Below, piece after piece: positions 34,988-44,320 of a stretch of DNA of 45,681 nt. This DNA comes from Streptococcus suis 10581 (GTDB lineage Bacteria > Bacillota > Bacilli > Lactobacillales > Streptococcaceae). Within the stretch, counting starts at the first letter, position 1; each line of letters opens with the position of its first letter. Where the stretch lies: contig ALKQ01000060.1 in the NCBI GenBank assembly GCA_000440235.1, forward strand, positions 1 to 45,681, written 5' to 3'. The position numbers and the translations under genes are program-made. The notes under the pieces are model-generated. The model saw only the letters and a list, made by a program, of their open reading frames with translations. It searched no databases and was not told the DNA's origin.

Positions 34988-36337
34988 ATGTCACCATTTA
35001 GGATCAAACTTTCTCCCAGTCAGCGAATCATTATCAGTTTCTTATTCGTGATTCTGACTGGATCAATTTTACTAAGTCTTCCCATCTCACAAATTAGCAC
35101 CTCTACAGCAAGTTATTGGGATCATCTCTTCACATCTGTCTCCATGGTTTGTGTGACAGGGCTATTTACCAAAGCCGTTGCTGAAACCTATTCTACTTTT
35201 GGACAGATTATCTGTATGATGCTAATCCAAATTGGTGGTTTGAGCTTGATAGGATTTATCGGTCTCTTTGCTCTACGCGGTGGTCGTAAAATGAACTTCA
35301 TCAATATGGCGACCTTACAAGAGGCTCTAAACCGATCTGACACAAAATATTTTCGTAACTTCCTCAAATCAGCTTTTGGTTTTACCTTGGCGGTCGAAGC
35401 CTTTGGGGCCCTCTTACTGTCCTTTCATTTTGTACCCGAATTTGGATGGGCGAGAGGTTTATTTACCTCGATTTTCGTAGCTATATCAGCCTTTTGTAAT
35501 GCTGGTTTTGATAATTTTGGCGCAACTAGCATCATGCGCTATGTGGATAATCCTCTAATCAATATAACATTAGCCAGTCTCATTATTATGGGAGGTCTTG
35601 GATTCTCGGTTTGGTTTGACCTTCAGACACAAATCGGGCAAAAACGTAGCCTACGAAAACTAGGGTTCCATACAAAGATTGTTCTAGGCCTAACAGCCAT
35701 TATACTAACCCTCGGAACTCTGACTACCTTACTCACCGAATGGAATAACCCTTCTACTATCGGGCAACTATCATTTGGTCATAAATTATTAGCCAGCTTT
35801 TTCCAGACGGTCACCATGCGAACCGCTGGTTTTGCCAGTATCGACTACACGAAGGCTGAACCAATCACCCTCTTGCTCTATATCTTTCAGATGATGCTTG
35901 GCGGAGCCCCAGGTGGAACAGCCGGCGGTATTAAAATAACCGCCTTCCTAACCTTAGTACTCTATGCTCGTAGCGAGATTCTCGGTCTCCCTCATACCAA
36001 CTTTATGGGACGAACCATTGATAACCTCAGCATCCGCAAAGCTTTTGCGACATTCTCAGTCTTCCTGCTTATGTTTATCATAGGACTCTTCGCACTTGCC
36101 TTAACAGATGACCGACAACCACTTCTATTTTTAATGTTCGAGGTCATGTCAGCACTAGCCACTGTAGGTGTTACTGCCAATCAGACACCAAGTCTAACCA
36201 TGGCCGGTCAAGCAGTCATTATGGCGCTCATGTTCTTCGGCCGTATCGGTCCACTTTCTATTCTCGCAAGCCTTTCTGTTCGAAAATTATCTAAAACCGA
36301 AAGTCTTCAATACGCAAAATCATCTATGCTTGTTTAA
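34988..36337 (+). CDS. ktrB: Potassium uptake channel subunit KtrB (TrkH family)
   Basis: KtrB (449 aa) forms the membrane part of a potassium uptake system, with four M1-P-M2 repeats. The selectivity loops are visible as MVCVTGLFTKAVAETYSTFG, SAFCNAGFDNFG, MRTAGFASIDY and ALATVGVTANQTPSL. The Gly-rich intramembrane loop GGAPGGTAGGIK in the third repeat is the known gating loop. A longer frame begins at 34874, but the ATG at 34988 has AAAAGG before it and gives the normal family length. It is followed after 11 bases by ktrA. Confidence 0.95.
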   Translation: MSPFRIKLSPSQRIIISFLFVILTGSILLSLPISQISTSTASYWDHLFTSVSMVCVTGLFTKAVAETYSTFGQIICMMLIQIGGLSLIGFIGLFALRGGRKMNFINMATLQEALNRSDTKYFRNFLKSAFGFTLAVEAFGALLLSFHFVPEFGWARGLFTSIFVAISAFCNAGFDNFGATSIMRYVDNPLINITLASLIIMGGLGFSVWFDLQTQIGQKRSLRKLGFHTKIVLGLTAIILTLGTLTTLLTEWNNPSTIGQLSFGHKLLASFFQTVTMRTAGFASIDYTKAEPITLLLYIFQMMLGGAPGGTAGGIKITAFLTLVLYARSEILGLPHTNFMGRTIDNLSIRKAFATFSVFLLMFIIGLFALALTDDRQPLLFLMFEVMSALATVGVTANQTPSLTMAGQAVIMALMFFGRIGPLSILASLSVRKLSKTESLQYAKSSMLV

Positions 36338-36348
36338 AAGGAGAAATC

Positions 36349-37014
36349 ATGCCAAACTATACTATCGGAATTCTCGGTCTGGGAGTTTTTGGTACTACCA
36401 TTGCAAAAACATTACACAATTACGATTGCAATATTATTGCTATTGATAATCATGAGCAACGTATCAATCATCTAGAACCTATTCTCACGCGCGGTATTGT
36501 CGGAGACATCACCGATCGCTCGCTCCTACGTGCAGCAGGAATCGGTAACTGCGATGCTGTTGTTGTAGCTACTGGCGAAAACTTAGAATCCAGTGTCCTT
36601 GCTGTTATGCATAGCAAGGTCCTAGGTGTTCCTATGGTCATTGCCAAAGTCAAAGGAACAACTGCGAAAGAAGTCCTTCTCCGTGTTGGTGCTGACAAGG
36701 TCATTTCTCCCGAACGCGAAACAGGTATTTCCCTAGCAAAACAATTACTCCACCGCGACACAACCAGCCTTTTTGAGCTTGACGGTAATGTTTCCATTGT
36801 TGAGTTTCACCCGCCAGTAAAATGGATTGGCAAAACACTCGGTGAATTAAAACTCCGCCAACACTATAAACTCAATATTATCGGTTACCGAAGTGGCGAA
36901 AATCAGGAATTAAACATCCAACTAACTCCTGACTATGTCTTCAAGTCTGACGAACTCATCTTAGCAGTAACAGACCATAACACTGTCGATCATTTTGAAG
37001 AGCTGACAAATTAA
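36349..37014 (+). CDS. ktrA: Potassium uptake regulatory subunit KtrA (TrkA/RCK)
   Basis: KtrA (221 aa) is the cytosolic nucleotide-binding gate of KtrB. The N-terminal RCK_N Rossmann fold begins GILGLGVFGTTIAKTL and contains GDITDRSLLRAAGI and ESSVLAVMHSKVLGV. The C-terminal RCK_C domain (about 135-221) resembles that which binds cyclic di-AMP. A clear AAAGGAG site precedes the ATG. The last base of the stop codon is the first base of the BOX-like repeat. Confidence 0.95.
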   Translation: MPNYTIGILGLGVFGTTIAKTLHNYDCNIIAIDNHEQRINHLEPILTRGIVGDITDRSLLRAAGIGNCDAVVVATGENLESSVLAVMHSKVLGVPMVIAKVKGTTAKEVLLRVGADKVISPERETGISLAKQLLHRDTTSLFELDGNVSIVEFHPPVKWIGKTLGELKLRQHYKLNIIGYRSGENQELNIQLTPDYVFKSDELILAVTDHNTVDHFEELTN

Positions 37015-37221
37015 TACTCAATGAAAATCAAAAACAGACTAGCTCCAAAGGTTTGGGGAACCTTTGGAGGTTGGAGACAGGGCGAACGTAGTTCGTTACT
37101 ACTTACGCAGATAGGACCCTGTTACTATTTTGTTTCAAGGTAACAGGCTGAAAGGCTCCACTGGAGCCTTTCACTCACCAAATCAAGTCAACAACGTCAG
37201 ATTTTGATTTTCGAAGAGTAT
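37014..37221. repeat. BOX-like repeat with inverted ends
   Basis: A 208-bp non-coding element with 19-bp imperfect inverted ends: ATACTCAATGAAAATCAAA at the left and ATACTCTTCGAAAATCAAA read from the right. These ends are those of the BOX-type repeats of streptococci. Inside are three hairpins: CTCCAAAGGTT/AACCTTTGGAG, CTGTTAC/GTAACAG and AAAGGCTCCA/TGGAGCCTTT. The stretch GAGGTTGGAGACAGGGCGAAC resembles the same module in the large repeats A and B. It may terminate or modulate ktrA transcripts. Confidence 0.8.
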
Positions 37222-37277
37222 AAATAACAAATTTACGCCCTATACTCCGTTTTCAGGAGAAATATTTTATCCCTAGA

Positions 37278-37311
37278 AAGCCTACTAGACTATCATTTAT
37301 CTAGTGGGCTT
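37278..37311 (+). promoter_or_regulatory. Leader hairpin before the MATE gene
   Basis: A 12-bp stem (AAGCCTACTAGA with TCTAGTGGGCTT, one G-U pair) with a 10-base loop, 24 bases before the MATE start. No T run follows, so it is not a normal terminator. It could be a transcript-stabilising or regulatory leader structure; I do not recognise a riboswitch class. Confidence 0.45.
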
Positions 37312-37334
37312 ATCATCTGTCAAAAGGAGACGTT

Positions 37335-38672
37335 ATGAATGATTTAACCAAAGGAAAGCCGATTGCGGTCATCTTACAATTCGCTATTCCCTTGTTGATT
37401 GGATCTTTTTTTCAACTGGCCTATAATTTTGCTGATTCCATGATTGTGGGGCATACTTTGGGAAAGGACGCCTTTGCAAGTGTCGGTTCGACAGCCAGCC
37501 TGATTTTTTTAATCATCGGTTTTGCCCAAGGTGTTACCAATGGATTAACCATTATTTCTGCCCAACGCTTTGGAGCTGGCGACTTAGAGGGGCTTAAAAA
37601 ATCTTTTGTCCACGGACTCTTCTACGCTTCCCTCATCAGCCTTTTACTAACAGTCTCAGCCTTAGCATTTTTGAAACCTATCTTGGTCTTAATGCAAACG
37701 CCTGTGAGTATCATCAACCACTCCCATGCCTTTCTAACGGCCATGTTTGGAGGATTGACCTTTACTATTTTTTATAATTTCCTGTCTTCAGCCCTACGCA
37801 GTCTCGGAAACTCTAAAACACCTCTACTGGCTCTAGTTATCGCTTGTTTTATCAATATCGGTCTGGATTTTTTCTTTATCTTAGTCATGAACTGGGGCGT
37901 TTTCGGAGCTGGCTTTGCAACTATCCTTGCCCAAGCCTGTTCGGTCCTCTTTCTTATTTTTTACATTATCCACAAGGTACCTTACTATCATATCGGACTA
38001 GCTGATTTAAAATTGGATAGAGGTAATCTCAAGAAACATGCCCAGCTTGCTTTTCCAATGGGATTTCAAGCCAGTATTATCGCCATCGGAGCCATGACCT
38101 TGCAGTTTATGGTCAACCAACTAGGAACAGACGCCATCGCCGCCCAGGCCATTGCCCTTCGTACTGACCAGTTGGCTATGCTGCCCATGGTCAATCTGGG
38201 CTTGGCTATCGCAACCTTTACTGCTCAGAACTACGGTGCCAAGCTCTATGACCGTATTCGAGAAGGAGTGCGCCACTCATTACTCCTCAGCATTTCTTGG
38301 GCCATTGTATTTGCGGTCATTCTCATCTTGGGCAATCGCTTCTTCTCTGGTCTCTTTCTGCCAAATGCCAGCCAAACAGTGCTGGACTTGGCTCTTGTTT
38401 ACTACATCATTAACGGCTCTTGCTACTGGATTGTGGCTTCCCTCTTTATTCTTCGTAGCTTTATTCAGGGACTTGGCAAGGGCTTTATCCCAACACTAGC
38501 AGGCTTTGGAGAATTGATTTTCCGAGCAGCAGTCGCCATCATCGGTATGCAGTATTTCGGTTTTTATGGAACCGCCGCCGCTAACCCCGCTGCCTGGATC
38601 GGAAGCATCATCGTCCTGATTCCAAGTTCCATCATTTTTATGAAAAAATTAAAAGCTGGACAAAGTATATAA
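37335..38672 (+). CDS. MATE-family efflux transporter
   Basis: A 445-aa polytopic membrane protein with 12 helices in two MatE halves. The N-terminus is typical: GKPIAVILQFAIPLLIGSFF followed by QLAYNFADSMIVGHTLG. The second half begins near AFPMGFQASIIAIGAM and includes RTDQLAMLPMVNLGLAIATF. It would export cationic compounds using a Na+ or H+ gradient; the substrate is unknown. An AAAAGGAG site precedes the ATG. It has its own leader hairpin and terminator, and so forms a single-gene unit. Confidence 0.93.
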   Translation: MNDLTKGKPIAVILQFAIPLLIGSFFQLAYNFADSMIVGHTLGKDAFASVGSTASLIFLIIGFAQGVTNGLTIISAQRFGAGDLEGLKKSFVHGLFYASLISLLLTVSALAFLKPILVLMQTPVSIINHSHAFLTAMFGGLTFTIFYNFLSSALRSLGNSKTPLLALVIACFINIGLDFFFILVMNWGVFGAGFATILAQACSVLFLIFYIIHKVPYYHIGLADLKLDRGNLKKHAQLAFPMGFQASIIAIGAMTLQFMVNQLGTDAIAAQAIALRTDQLAMLPMVNLGLAIATFTAQNYGAKLYDRIREGVRHSLLLSISWAIVFAVILILGNRFFSGLFLPNASQTVLDLALVYYIINGSCYWIVASLFILRSFIQGLGKGFIPTLAGFGELIFRAAVAIIGMQYFGFYGTAAANPAAWIGSIIVLIPSSIIFMKKLKAGQSI

Positions 38673-38675
38673 AGA

Positions 38676-38704
38676 AAACGCATGAAACTCTCATGCGTTT
38701 TTAA
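38676..38704. terminator. Bidirectional terminator between MATE and the membrane-protein gene
   Basis: A perfect 10-bp stem (AAACGCATGA with TCATGCGTTT) around 5 bases, with T runs on both strands. The TGA stop of the minus-strand gene is part of the stem. Confidence 0.85.
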
Positions 38705-39062
38705 AATAATATTTTCGTAGGAATTGGAGAAGCATAGCTTGCCAAAGGAGTACATAGCTGATACCTAAGAGGATTGCCAGGCCTCTATGCCAATTCACAT
38801 CTGGAATGAAACTGACCAAAATGGAGAAAAGTAGAATGGTTACTACCATAATCTTGTCCCTCTTAGATCCCCACGGTAAATACTCTGACAATTGTTTTTC
38901 AGGATGCTTTTTGACTTCTTGATGTAGGGAATAGCTTAGGCCCAGACCAACTCCTGTTGCCCAAACAATTCTAGAAAAGTACATAAAAGGCAGAAAGAAA
39001 ATCGTGCTGTATGCACATGCGATGTAGGGAAGAAACAAGAGAAAATAGAGTAGTTTTTTCAT
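38691..39062 (-). CDS. Small membrane protein of unknown function
   Basis: A 123-aa protein with about four membrane helices: two in residues 1-45 and two in 70-115, separated by a charged loop (QEVKKHPEKQLSEYLPWGSKRDK). AGGAGGG precedes the ATG. It is transcribed alone, opposite to the MATE gene. I do not recognise the family. Confidence 0.7.
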   Translation of the reverse strand: MKKLLYFLLFLPYIACAYSTIFFLPFMYFSRIVWATGVGLGLSYSLHQEVKKHPEKQLSEYLPWGSKRDKIMVVTILLFSILVSFIPDVNWHRGLAILLGISYVLLWQAMLLQFLRKYYFKNA

Positions 39063-39149
39063 GACAAAGCCCTCCTGAGCCTATTTATCTATATACATTT
39101 TATCATTTATGAATCGAATGAACAAGTAAATATATGTTCTCAAAAGCAC

Positions 39150-39174
39150 AAAAAAAGACTAGAAAACCTAGCCT
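39150..39174 (-). terminator. Terminator of the glyQS operon / DUF896 gene
   Basis: A 7-bp stem (AGACTAG with CTAGCCT, one G-U pair in the transcript) and a T run on the minus strand, 28 bases after the DUF896 stop. Confidence 0.65.
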
Positions 39175-39201
39175 TTCCTTGTTTTTTTAGCAACCTTATT
39201 C

Positions 39202-39459
39202 TTAGGAATTTGGATCATCCAAACTACGGCCATGCAAGCCTTTTTCACGTTGGACTTGACGGAGTTTCTCTGGCGTCACATCATTGCCGTCCTCATCAAC
39301 CAGCTTAATCCCCTCAATATGATGACGGATTGCTCGACGATACCCCTCGATGTATTCTTCCCTGAGCTGAGCCTGTTCAACTTTTTCCTCTGGTGTCAAG
39401 GTACCAGCTTTTTTCTTTTTAGCCAATTCATTGATACGATCAATTTTTGCTTGTTCCAT
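39202..39459 (-). CDS. DUF896 (UPF0291) protein, YnzC-like
   Basis: An 85-aa highly charged protein. The family signature is clear: [20 protein letters not shown] at the start (three-helix bundle) and [20 protein letters not shown], then [20 protein letters not shown]. subtilis YnzC and YneF-type proteins of this family are linked to SOS or translation-related functions, but no firm activity is known. It lies 9 bases after glyS and is probably the last gene of the T-box operon. Confidence 0.9.
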   Translation of the reverse strand: MEQAKIDRINELAKKKKAGTLTPEEKVEQAQLREEYIEGYRRAIRHHIEGIKLVDEDGNDVTPEKLRQVQREKGLHGRSLDDPNS

Positions 39460-39468
39460 ATTTGCCTC

Positions 39469-41505
39469 CTACTTACTGTTCAAGAGATTGAAGACTGCTA
39501 CTACAGCAGCCTTATCCGCCAAGGCTTTCAATAAAGCCAAGCGGTTGGCTTTGACTGCTGCGTCATCTGCCATAACCATGGTGTTGTCGAAGTAGGCTGC
39601 GATGACTGGGCTGAGAGTAAAGAGCTTGTCCAAGTTGCCTGCCATGTCTTCCGTCAACTCCAAGCCAGCCACTGCTGCAGCAAGGGCTTTCTCCTGTTCA
39701 TTTTCAAAGAGTGCCTCGTCAATCGCAGTCGCCTCCGCCTTTTCAGCCAAGTTGAAGACCCGTGACAAGTTTTCCACGGCTTCCTTGTAGTCAGCCTCTT
39801 TTGATTTTTGGAAAATAGCAGAGCTGGCTGCCAGTTGTAGTCTGACCACAAAGGTTGAGCTAGCAAGCACAGCCTCACGGATGTCTTTCGGAATGCTCTT
39901 ATCCATCATCTTCTCTACACGAGCACGGATAAAGTCCATAACAGCTGGCTGGTTGTCGTAAGTCAAGCTAGCAAAGTTCAAGCTGTAGAGCTCCGCAATC
40001 AACTGATCCAATGGAATTTCCCAACCAAATGCTTCCAAGATCCGTACGATACCCTGTGTTGCACGACGAAGAGCGTAAGGATCGTTTGAGCCAGAAGGAA
40101 TCAAGCCAACCGAGAAGAAAGATAGGAGGGTGTCGAATTTGTCAGCCAGTGCCAAGACCGCACCGACCTTGCTTTCAGGCAATTCGCCTTCTGCTGAGTT
40201 TGGCAAGTAGTGCTCACGGATTGCTGCTGCCACCGCAGGTTTTTCCCCTGCAAGAAGAGCGTACTTCTCACCCATAATCCCTTGCAATTCATCAAACTCG
40301 CCGACCATGCCTGTCAAGAGGTCAAACTTGTAGATGTCCGCCGCACGTGCCACATCTGCTTTCTCATCCACAGACAAGCCTGCCAAGTCAGCTAGTTTTT
40401 CTGCGATAACTTTGGTGCGTTCCATGTGCTCGTAAAGTGAGCCGATTTTTTCATGGAAGGTCACGACTTTGAGGCGTTCCACCAAGTCAGCAATATTGAG
40501 TTTTTGGTCTTCACGCCAGAAGAACTCGCCGTCTTCCAAACGTGCCACCAAGACTTTTTCGTTTCCTTTGATGACATTGTCAAGGTACTGGTCGTTACCG
40601 TTGCGGACAGAGATGAAGTTTGGCAAAAGTTTGCCAGCCTTATCACGCACCACGAAGTAACGTTGGTGATTTTTCATAGAAGTAACCAAAACTTCTTCTG
40701 GCACTTCCAAGTATTTGGTATCAAAGGAACCCATGAAGGCAGTTGGGTACTCGACCAAGTTGAGAACTTCATTGAGCAAATCTTCATCAATTTCGACTGT
40801 CACATTGTGTTTGTCCTCGATAGCCTTGATTTGCTCGATAATCATATTTTGACGCTCTGCGGGGTCTGTAATGACAAACTGTGCACGCAAGTCTGCCTCG
40901 TAAGAATCTGCACTTGCAATCTCAGTTTCATTTCCAAGGAAACGATGACCACGGCTGATGCGACCTGATCTAATGCCCAAGAAATCCATATCCAATGCTT
41001 CGTCATCCAAGAGAACGGTCAAGGTGTGGACAGGACGGATGTAGGCGAATTTGTTGGACGCCCAGTTCATGCTGACTGGGAAGGTCATAGCCTTCAAGAC
41101 CTCTGGAATGCCCGCCAAGACAGCCTTAGCTGGCTGGCCTGCTTCGTGTTTGGTCACATAGACATACTCTTCGCCCTTGATCTCGCGGAATTCGATATCA
41201 GCGGTCGTCAAGCCTTTACCACGGACAAAGCCTTCAGCAGCCTTGGTGAAGTTTCCGTCTGCATCCAAGGCAATCTTCTTAGCAGGACCCTTGAAATCTT
41301 CTGTAAGATCAGTCTGCTGGTCTGCCAAACCACGCACACGAACAGCCAAACGGCGTGGCGTTGAAAAGACATCAATGCTATCAAAAGCCAAACGATTGTC
41401 TGTCAAAAAAGTCGCCATGCGGTCACGCAACTGGTGCATGGATGGGGTTACGATGTAGGCAGGAATTTCTTCCAAGCCAAGTTCAACAAGTAAATTCTTT
41501 GTCAT
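39469..41505 (-). CDS. glyS: Glycine--tRNA ligase beta subunit
   Basis: The 678-aa beta subunit of the bacterial-type tetrameric glycyl-tRNA synthetase, which recognises and binds tRNA-Gly for charging by the alpha subunit. The N-terminus [19 protein letters not shown] and the stretch [15 protein letters not shown] are typical, as is the HD-like region [20 protein letters not shown]. The C-terminal anticodon-binding domain shows DALRR-like features near [14 protein letters not shown]. It overlaps the glyQ stop by one base (TAATG), so the subunits are made in balance. Confidence 0.97.
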   Translation of the reverse strand: MTKNLLVELGLEEIPAYIVTPSMHQLRDRMATFLTDNRLAFDSIDVFSTPRRLAVRVRGLADQQTDLTEDFKGPAKKIALDADGNFTKAAEGFVRGKGLTTADIEFREIKGEEYVYVTKHEAGQPAKAVLAGIPEVLKAMTFPVSMNWASNKFAYIRPVHTLTVLLDDEALDMDFLGIRSGRISRGHRFLGNETEIASADSYEADLRAQFVITDPAERQNMIIEQIKAIEDKHNVTVEIDEDLLNEVLNLVEYPTAFMGSFDTKYLEVPEEVLVTSMKNHQRYFVVRDKAGKLLPNFISVRNGNDQYLDNVIKGNEKVLVARLEDGEFFWREDQKLNIADLVERLKVVTFHEKIGSLYEHMERTKVIAEKLADLAGLSVDEKADVARAADIYKFDLLTGMVGEFDELQGIMGEKYALLAGEKPAVAAAIREHYLPNSAEGELPESKVGAVLALADKFDTLLSFFSVGLIPSGSNDPYALRRATQGIVRILEAFGWEIPLDQLIAELYSLNFASLTYDNQPAVMDFIRARVEKMMDKSIPKDIREAVLASSTFVVRLQLAASSAIFQKSKEADYKEAVENLSRVFNLAEKAEATAIDEALFENEQEKALAAAVAGLELTEDMAGNLDKLFTLSPVIAAYFDNTMVMADDAAVKANRLALLKALADKAAVVAVFNLLNSK

Positions 41506-42422
41506 TATTCTGCGTCCTCCTTCAACAATTCTGCTCGCGTTGCTTCGTCTAAAAGTGGGAAGCCAAGTTTTTTCCGCTCTGCCACAAAGGTTTTGGCAAC
41601 GACACGAGCAAGGTTACGGATACGGGCAATGTAGCCTGCACGCTCAGTTACAGACACGGCACCACGGGCATCCAACAGGTTAAAGGTATGAGAACATTTG
41701 AGCACATAGTCAAAGGCTGGGTGAACCAAGCCCTCTTCCAAAGCCCGCTCTGCTTCTTTTTCAAACTTAGTGAAGTTTTCAAGGAGCATATCTTGGTCGG
41801 ATACTTCAAAGGAATATTTTGAATGCTCATACTCTGGCTGGATGAAGATTTCACCGTACTTAACACCGTCAGCCCACTCGATATCGTAAACGGAGTTAAC
41901 CTCTTGGATATAGGAAGCCAGACGCTCCAAACCATAGGTTACTTCGGCTGTGACAGGGCCAGTCGCCAAGCCACCGACCTGTTGGAAGTAGGTAAACTGT
42001 GTGATTTCCATACCGTCCAACCAAACTTCCCAGCCTAGACCAGCTGAACCTGTTGATGGGTTTTCCCAGTTATCCTCAACGAAACGAATGTCATGCTCCA
42101 AAGGATTGATACCCAAACGCTCCAAAGATTCCAAGTAGAGTTCTTGGATATTAGACGGAGATGGTTTCATAACCACTTGGAATTGGTGGTGCTGATAGAG
42201 ACGGTTTGGGTTTTCCCCGTAACGACCGTCCGCAGGACGACGAGAAGGCTCCACATAAGCCGCATTCCATGGCTCAGGACCGATAGCACGCAAGAAAGTG
42301 TATGGGCTCATAGTCCCCGCACCTTTTTCCGTATCATAGGCCTGCATGAGCAAGCACCCCTGCTCATTCCAAAATTGTTGTAAGGTCAGGATAATTTCCT
42401 GGAATGTAAGTTTTTTTGACAT
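41505..42422 (-). CDS. glyQ: Glycine--tRNA ligase alpha subunit
   Basis: The 305-aa catalytic alpha subunit, a class II synthetase that forms glycyl-adenylate. It begins [19 protein letters not shown] with the family motif [20 protein letters not shown], and contains [20 protein letters not shown] (motif 2 loop) and [20 protein letters not shown]. The start follows the metallopeptidase-like gene after 19 bases. Expression is presumably controlled by the T-box upstream of that gene. Confidence 0.98.
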   Translation of the reverse strand: MSKKLTFQEIILTLQQFWNEQGCLLMQAYDTEKGAGTMSPYTFLRAIGPEPWNAAYVEPSRRPADGRYGENPNRLYQHHQFQVVMKPSPSNIQELYLESLERLGINPLEHDIRFVEDNWENPSTGSAGLGWEVWLDGMEITQFTYFQQVGGLATGPVTAEVTYGLERLASYIQEVNSVYDIEWADGVKYGEIFIQPEYEHSKYSFEVSDQDMLLENFTKFEKEAERALEEGLVHPAFDYVLKCSHTFNLLDARGAVSVTERAGYIARIRNLARVVAKTFVAERKKLGFPLLDEATRAELLKEDAE

Positions 42423-42441
42423 AAGTTACTCCTGTTTCTTT

Positions 42442-43203
42442 TTAAATTTCTTTTTCTAATAATTCTTCCTGCACAAACCAGTTGAGTAGCGAAATGCTTT
42501 GGTCTGACTGCGCCCATTTATGATAGGTTTCAAAAAGTGCTTGGACCGAACCTACTTTCTCTACTAACTGGTCAATGGTGAGAAAACTTCGCCAGTACTC
42601 GTAAAAAATACTCGCGTAATCTCCTTCGTAAGTGGATTTTCCAAAAGCATCCAAGGAATGCCAGCCGTGTTTTTCTTGAAAGAGGTCAACCAAGAGCTGA
42701 TTACAGAACCGCTCTTGAGCAAACTCTTCTTCTGTCAAAAAATACTGTCTGCTGATGTACTCGACCATGCCCTCTTCAAACCAGATGTTTGCATCATAGT
42801 CCGCAAAGTCATCCAGAAAAAGGTCTGACCAATGCGCCAGCTCATGACCGATAATTTGCAACAGATGATTTTCCGACAAACCTTTGTAGTGAGCACTCAA
42901 TGTCTGCAAGTCTGGGCTGTTCTCGTAGCTATCTAGTTGATGCTGGTAAATCTTTTTCCAAACTGCTAAGTCTGGTGTCATGACCATGCGGATATCATTA
43001 GTGTAGGCTGGTACGGGACTTTGGCCAAGTAATTTTCTTGCGGCTTCTTCATTTGCCCAGATAAGGGCTTGGGGCAAATCACGAACTTGATATTCCTTCC
43101 TTAGAAAATGGATATAGTCATGCCATTTTGCCTCGTATTTTGAGACAAATTGCTGATAGTTAAACAGCTGTTCTTGGCTATCCACTAGATAAAAATTCTT
43201 CAT
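42442..43203 (-). CDS. Putative HExxH metallopeptidase-like protein in the glyQS operon
   Basis: A 253-aa cytosolic protein with the zinc-peptidase motif H120-E-L-A-H124 followed by W-x-E143-E144-G, the third-ligand pattern of gluzincins. No signal peptide or membrane helix is present, so it would act inside the cell. The ATG at 43201-43203 has AGAGAGG before it; a longer frame starts inside the T-box terminator and is excluded. It is the first gene after the glycine T-box, so its synthesis should rise when tRNA-Gly is uncharged. A peptidase releasing glycine during starvation would fit, but substrate and activity are unknown. Confidence 0.8.
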   Translation of the reverse strand: MKNFYLVDSQEQLFNYQQFVSKYEAKWHDYIHFLRKEYQVRDLPQALIWANEEAARKLLGQSPVPAYTNDIRMVMTPDLAVWKKIYQHQLDSYENSPDLQTLSAHYKGLSENHLLQIIGHELAHWSDLFLDDFADYDANIWFEEGMVEYISRQYFLTEEEFAQERFCNQLLVDLFQEKHGWHSLDAFGKSTYEGDYASIFYEYWRSFLTIDQLVEKVGSVQALFETYHKWAQSDQSISLLNWFVQEELLEKEI

Positions 43204-43230
43204 TTCCTCTCTTTCCTCTCTGGTAAAACA

Positions 43231-43434
43231 GAAAAAGAACCACATTCTCTTCCCCTGTCAACAGACATAGGGGCGTTGAGAACGCGGTTCCACCCTAATT
43301 TATTACTTCATTTGTATGATTCTGATTGAGTCGGACATGGTCACGACTGGGAAAGCGCCAATTATTTCAAGACTGGCTTGGCTTTCACTCTCCCAAGCTC
43401 GCTAGACAGGCTTTTGAAACAACCTTCTTTCATG
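43231..43434 (-). promoter_or_regulatory. T-box riboswitch, glycine type
   Basis: The conserved T-box AGGGTGGAACCGCG lies at about 43282-43295 (minus strand). The terminator is formed by GAACCGCGTTCTC pairing with GAGAATGTGGTTC (13 bp, two G-U), an inner CCCCT/AGGGG arm, and a T run at 43232-43236. The 5' part has the AGCGAGCTTGGG element of stem I. A GGC at 43357-43359 is a candidate glycine specifier. When uncharged tRNA-Gly binds, the T-box pairs elsewhere and transcription reads into the peptidase-glyQ-glyS genes. The mechanism is established for the class. Confidence 0.93.
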
Positions 43435-43440
43435 CTTAGT

Positions 43441-43469
43441 ATTGTAGCAGAAAAATCAGCATTTGTCTA
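43441..43469 (-). promoter_or_regulatory. Promoter of the T-box operon
   Basis: On the minus strand TAGACA and TACAAT with a 17-base spacer, immediately upstream of the T-box leader. Confidence 0.75.
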
Positions 43470-43511
43470 GAAAGACCACTATTTATCCGAACACAATCCC
43501 ACCGACAAATC

Positions 43512-44216
43512 CTACAAGGCTATTGCTGGCCTATCGCAATCTAGTAGATATTTTTCTGGTACTACTCCCAAGAATTTTTCTGCCTGTTGACTGATAAAAT
43601 CTAGGGCTTTTTCCAAATCTTCTACTCTATCAGAATTGACCAGTTCCATAACCAAGAAAGCATTCTTTGTCTCATCCGTAATCATAGTTCGCTCACCATC
43701 GCGCCAATTGAAACAGCGACAAACGGCTCCTTTATCATCCTTATAGCAAACTTCACCTGGTAAAGTTGGATTATTGGTTTCATCACCAATGAGATAGAAT
43801 TCATCCCCACCCTCAGTGACCGTTAGTTGGAGATTGCCTACAAATGTATCTAAATCTTCAGCACCACAGGGAAGACCAAAACGTAAACTCGCCGCATTAT
43901 AAATGTCCACTAATGGAGAAATTGTTGTGACTGGACGGTCACTAGTTGAACGTTTCAAAAGGGCTTCGATACTAGAACGCGCGCCTTTTTTTGTTTTAAA
44001 TTTTTGATAGGCTTGACGATATGTACGAATGACCTCATTCTCACTAAAGGTATCTTCCGTAAGAAATTTCTGGGCAATTCCGTTGCTTTCTTCCAGTAAT
44101 TTCACTAATTCATCAGGTGATTGCGCCGGCGTTTTATAATCTTTCAATAATAGAACTCCAATTTTTGCATCTGGAAATAGACTCCAAAAAGATGAATCAA
44201 TAATAAATTGTGACAT
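43512..44216 (-). CDS. B3/B4 domain-containing protein
   Basis: A 234-aa protein made mainly of a B3/B4 domain, the tRNA-editing module of phenylalanyl-tRNA synthetase beta. Typical parts are SSIEALLKRSTSDRPVTTIS, LVDIYNAASLRFGLPCGAED, and GEVCYKDDKGAVCRCFNWRD with MITDETKNAFLVMELV. Stand-alone members may deacylate or bind mischarged tRNAs or amino acids; this is not proven. An AAAAGGAG site precedes the ATG. Nearness to the glyQS operon is suggestive but it is a separate unit. Confidence 0.88.
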   Translation of the reverse strand: MSQFIIDSSFWSLFPDAKIGVLLLKDYKTPAQSPDELVKLLEESNGIAQKFLTEDTFSENEVIRTYRQAYQKFKTKKGARSSIEALLKRSTSDRPVTTISPLVDIYNAASLRFGLPCGAEDLDTFVGNLQLTVTEGGDEFYLIGDETNNPTLPGEVCYKDDKGAVCRCFNWRDGERTMITDETKNAFLVMELVNSDRVEDLEKALDFISQQAEKFLGVVPEKYLLDCDRPAIAL

Positions 44217-44249
44217 ATTCCAACTCCTTTTATAGAAAAATCAGCACCC

Positions 44250-44283
44250 TATGAACATCTTCTAAGACCTAACGATGTTCATA
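44250..44283. promoter_or_regulatory. Inverted repeat upstream of the B3/B4 gene
   Basis: TATGAACATC and GATGTTCATA form a perfect 10-bp dyad with a 14-base centre. No T run follows directly on either strand, so it may be an operator or a weak terminator between the two minus-strand genes. Confidence 0.4.
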
Positions 44284-44320
44284 AAATGCTGTTGCATGAC
44301 TACCCGGTGGCAGTGTTTAT

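Noticed and set aside
34756..35007. 83-aa open frame on the minus strand overlapping the ktrB leader
   Set aside because: It overlaps the start of ktrB, has no ribosome site and the composition looks like antisense of AT-rich leader sequence.
40453..40968. 171-aa open frame on the plus strand inside glyS
   Set aside because: It is antisense to a well-conserved gene and has no family features; a shadow of glyS codon use.
43204..43245. Longer N-terminus for the metallopeptidase-like protein
   Set aside because: The extra codons lie in the 3' arm and T run of the T-box terminator.
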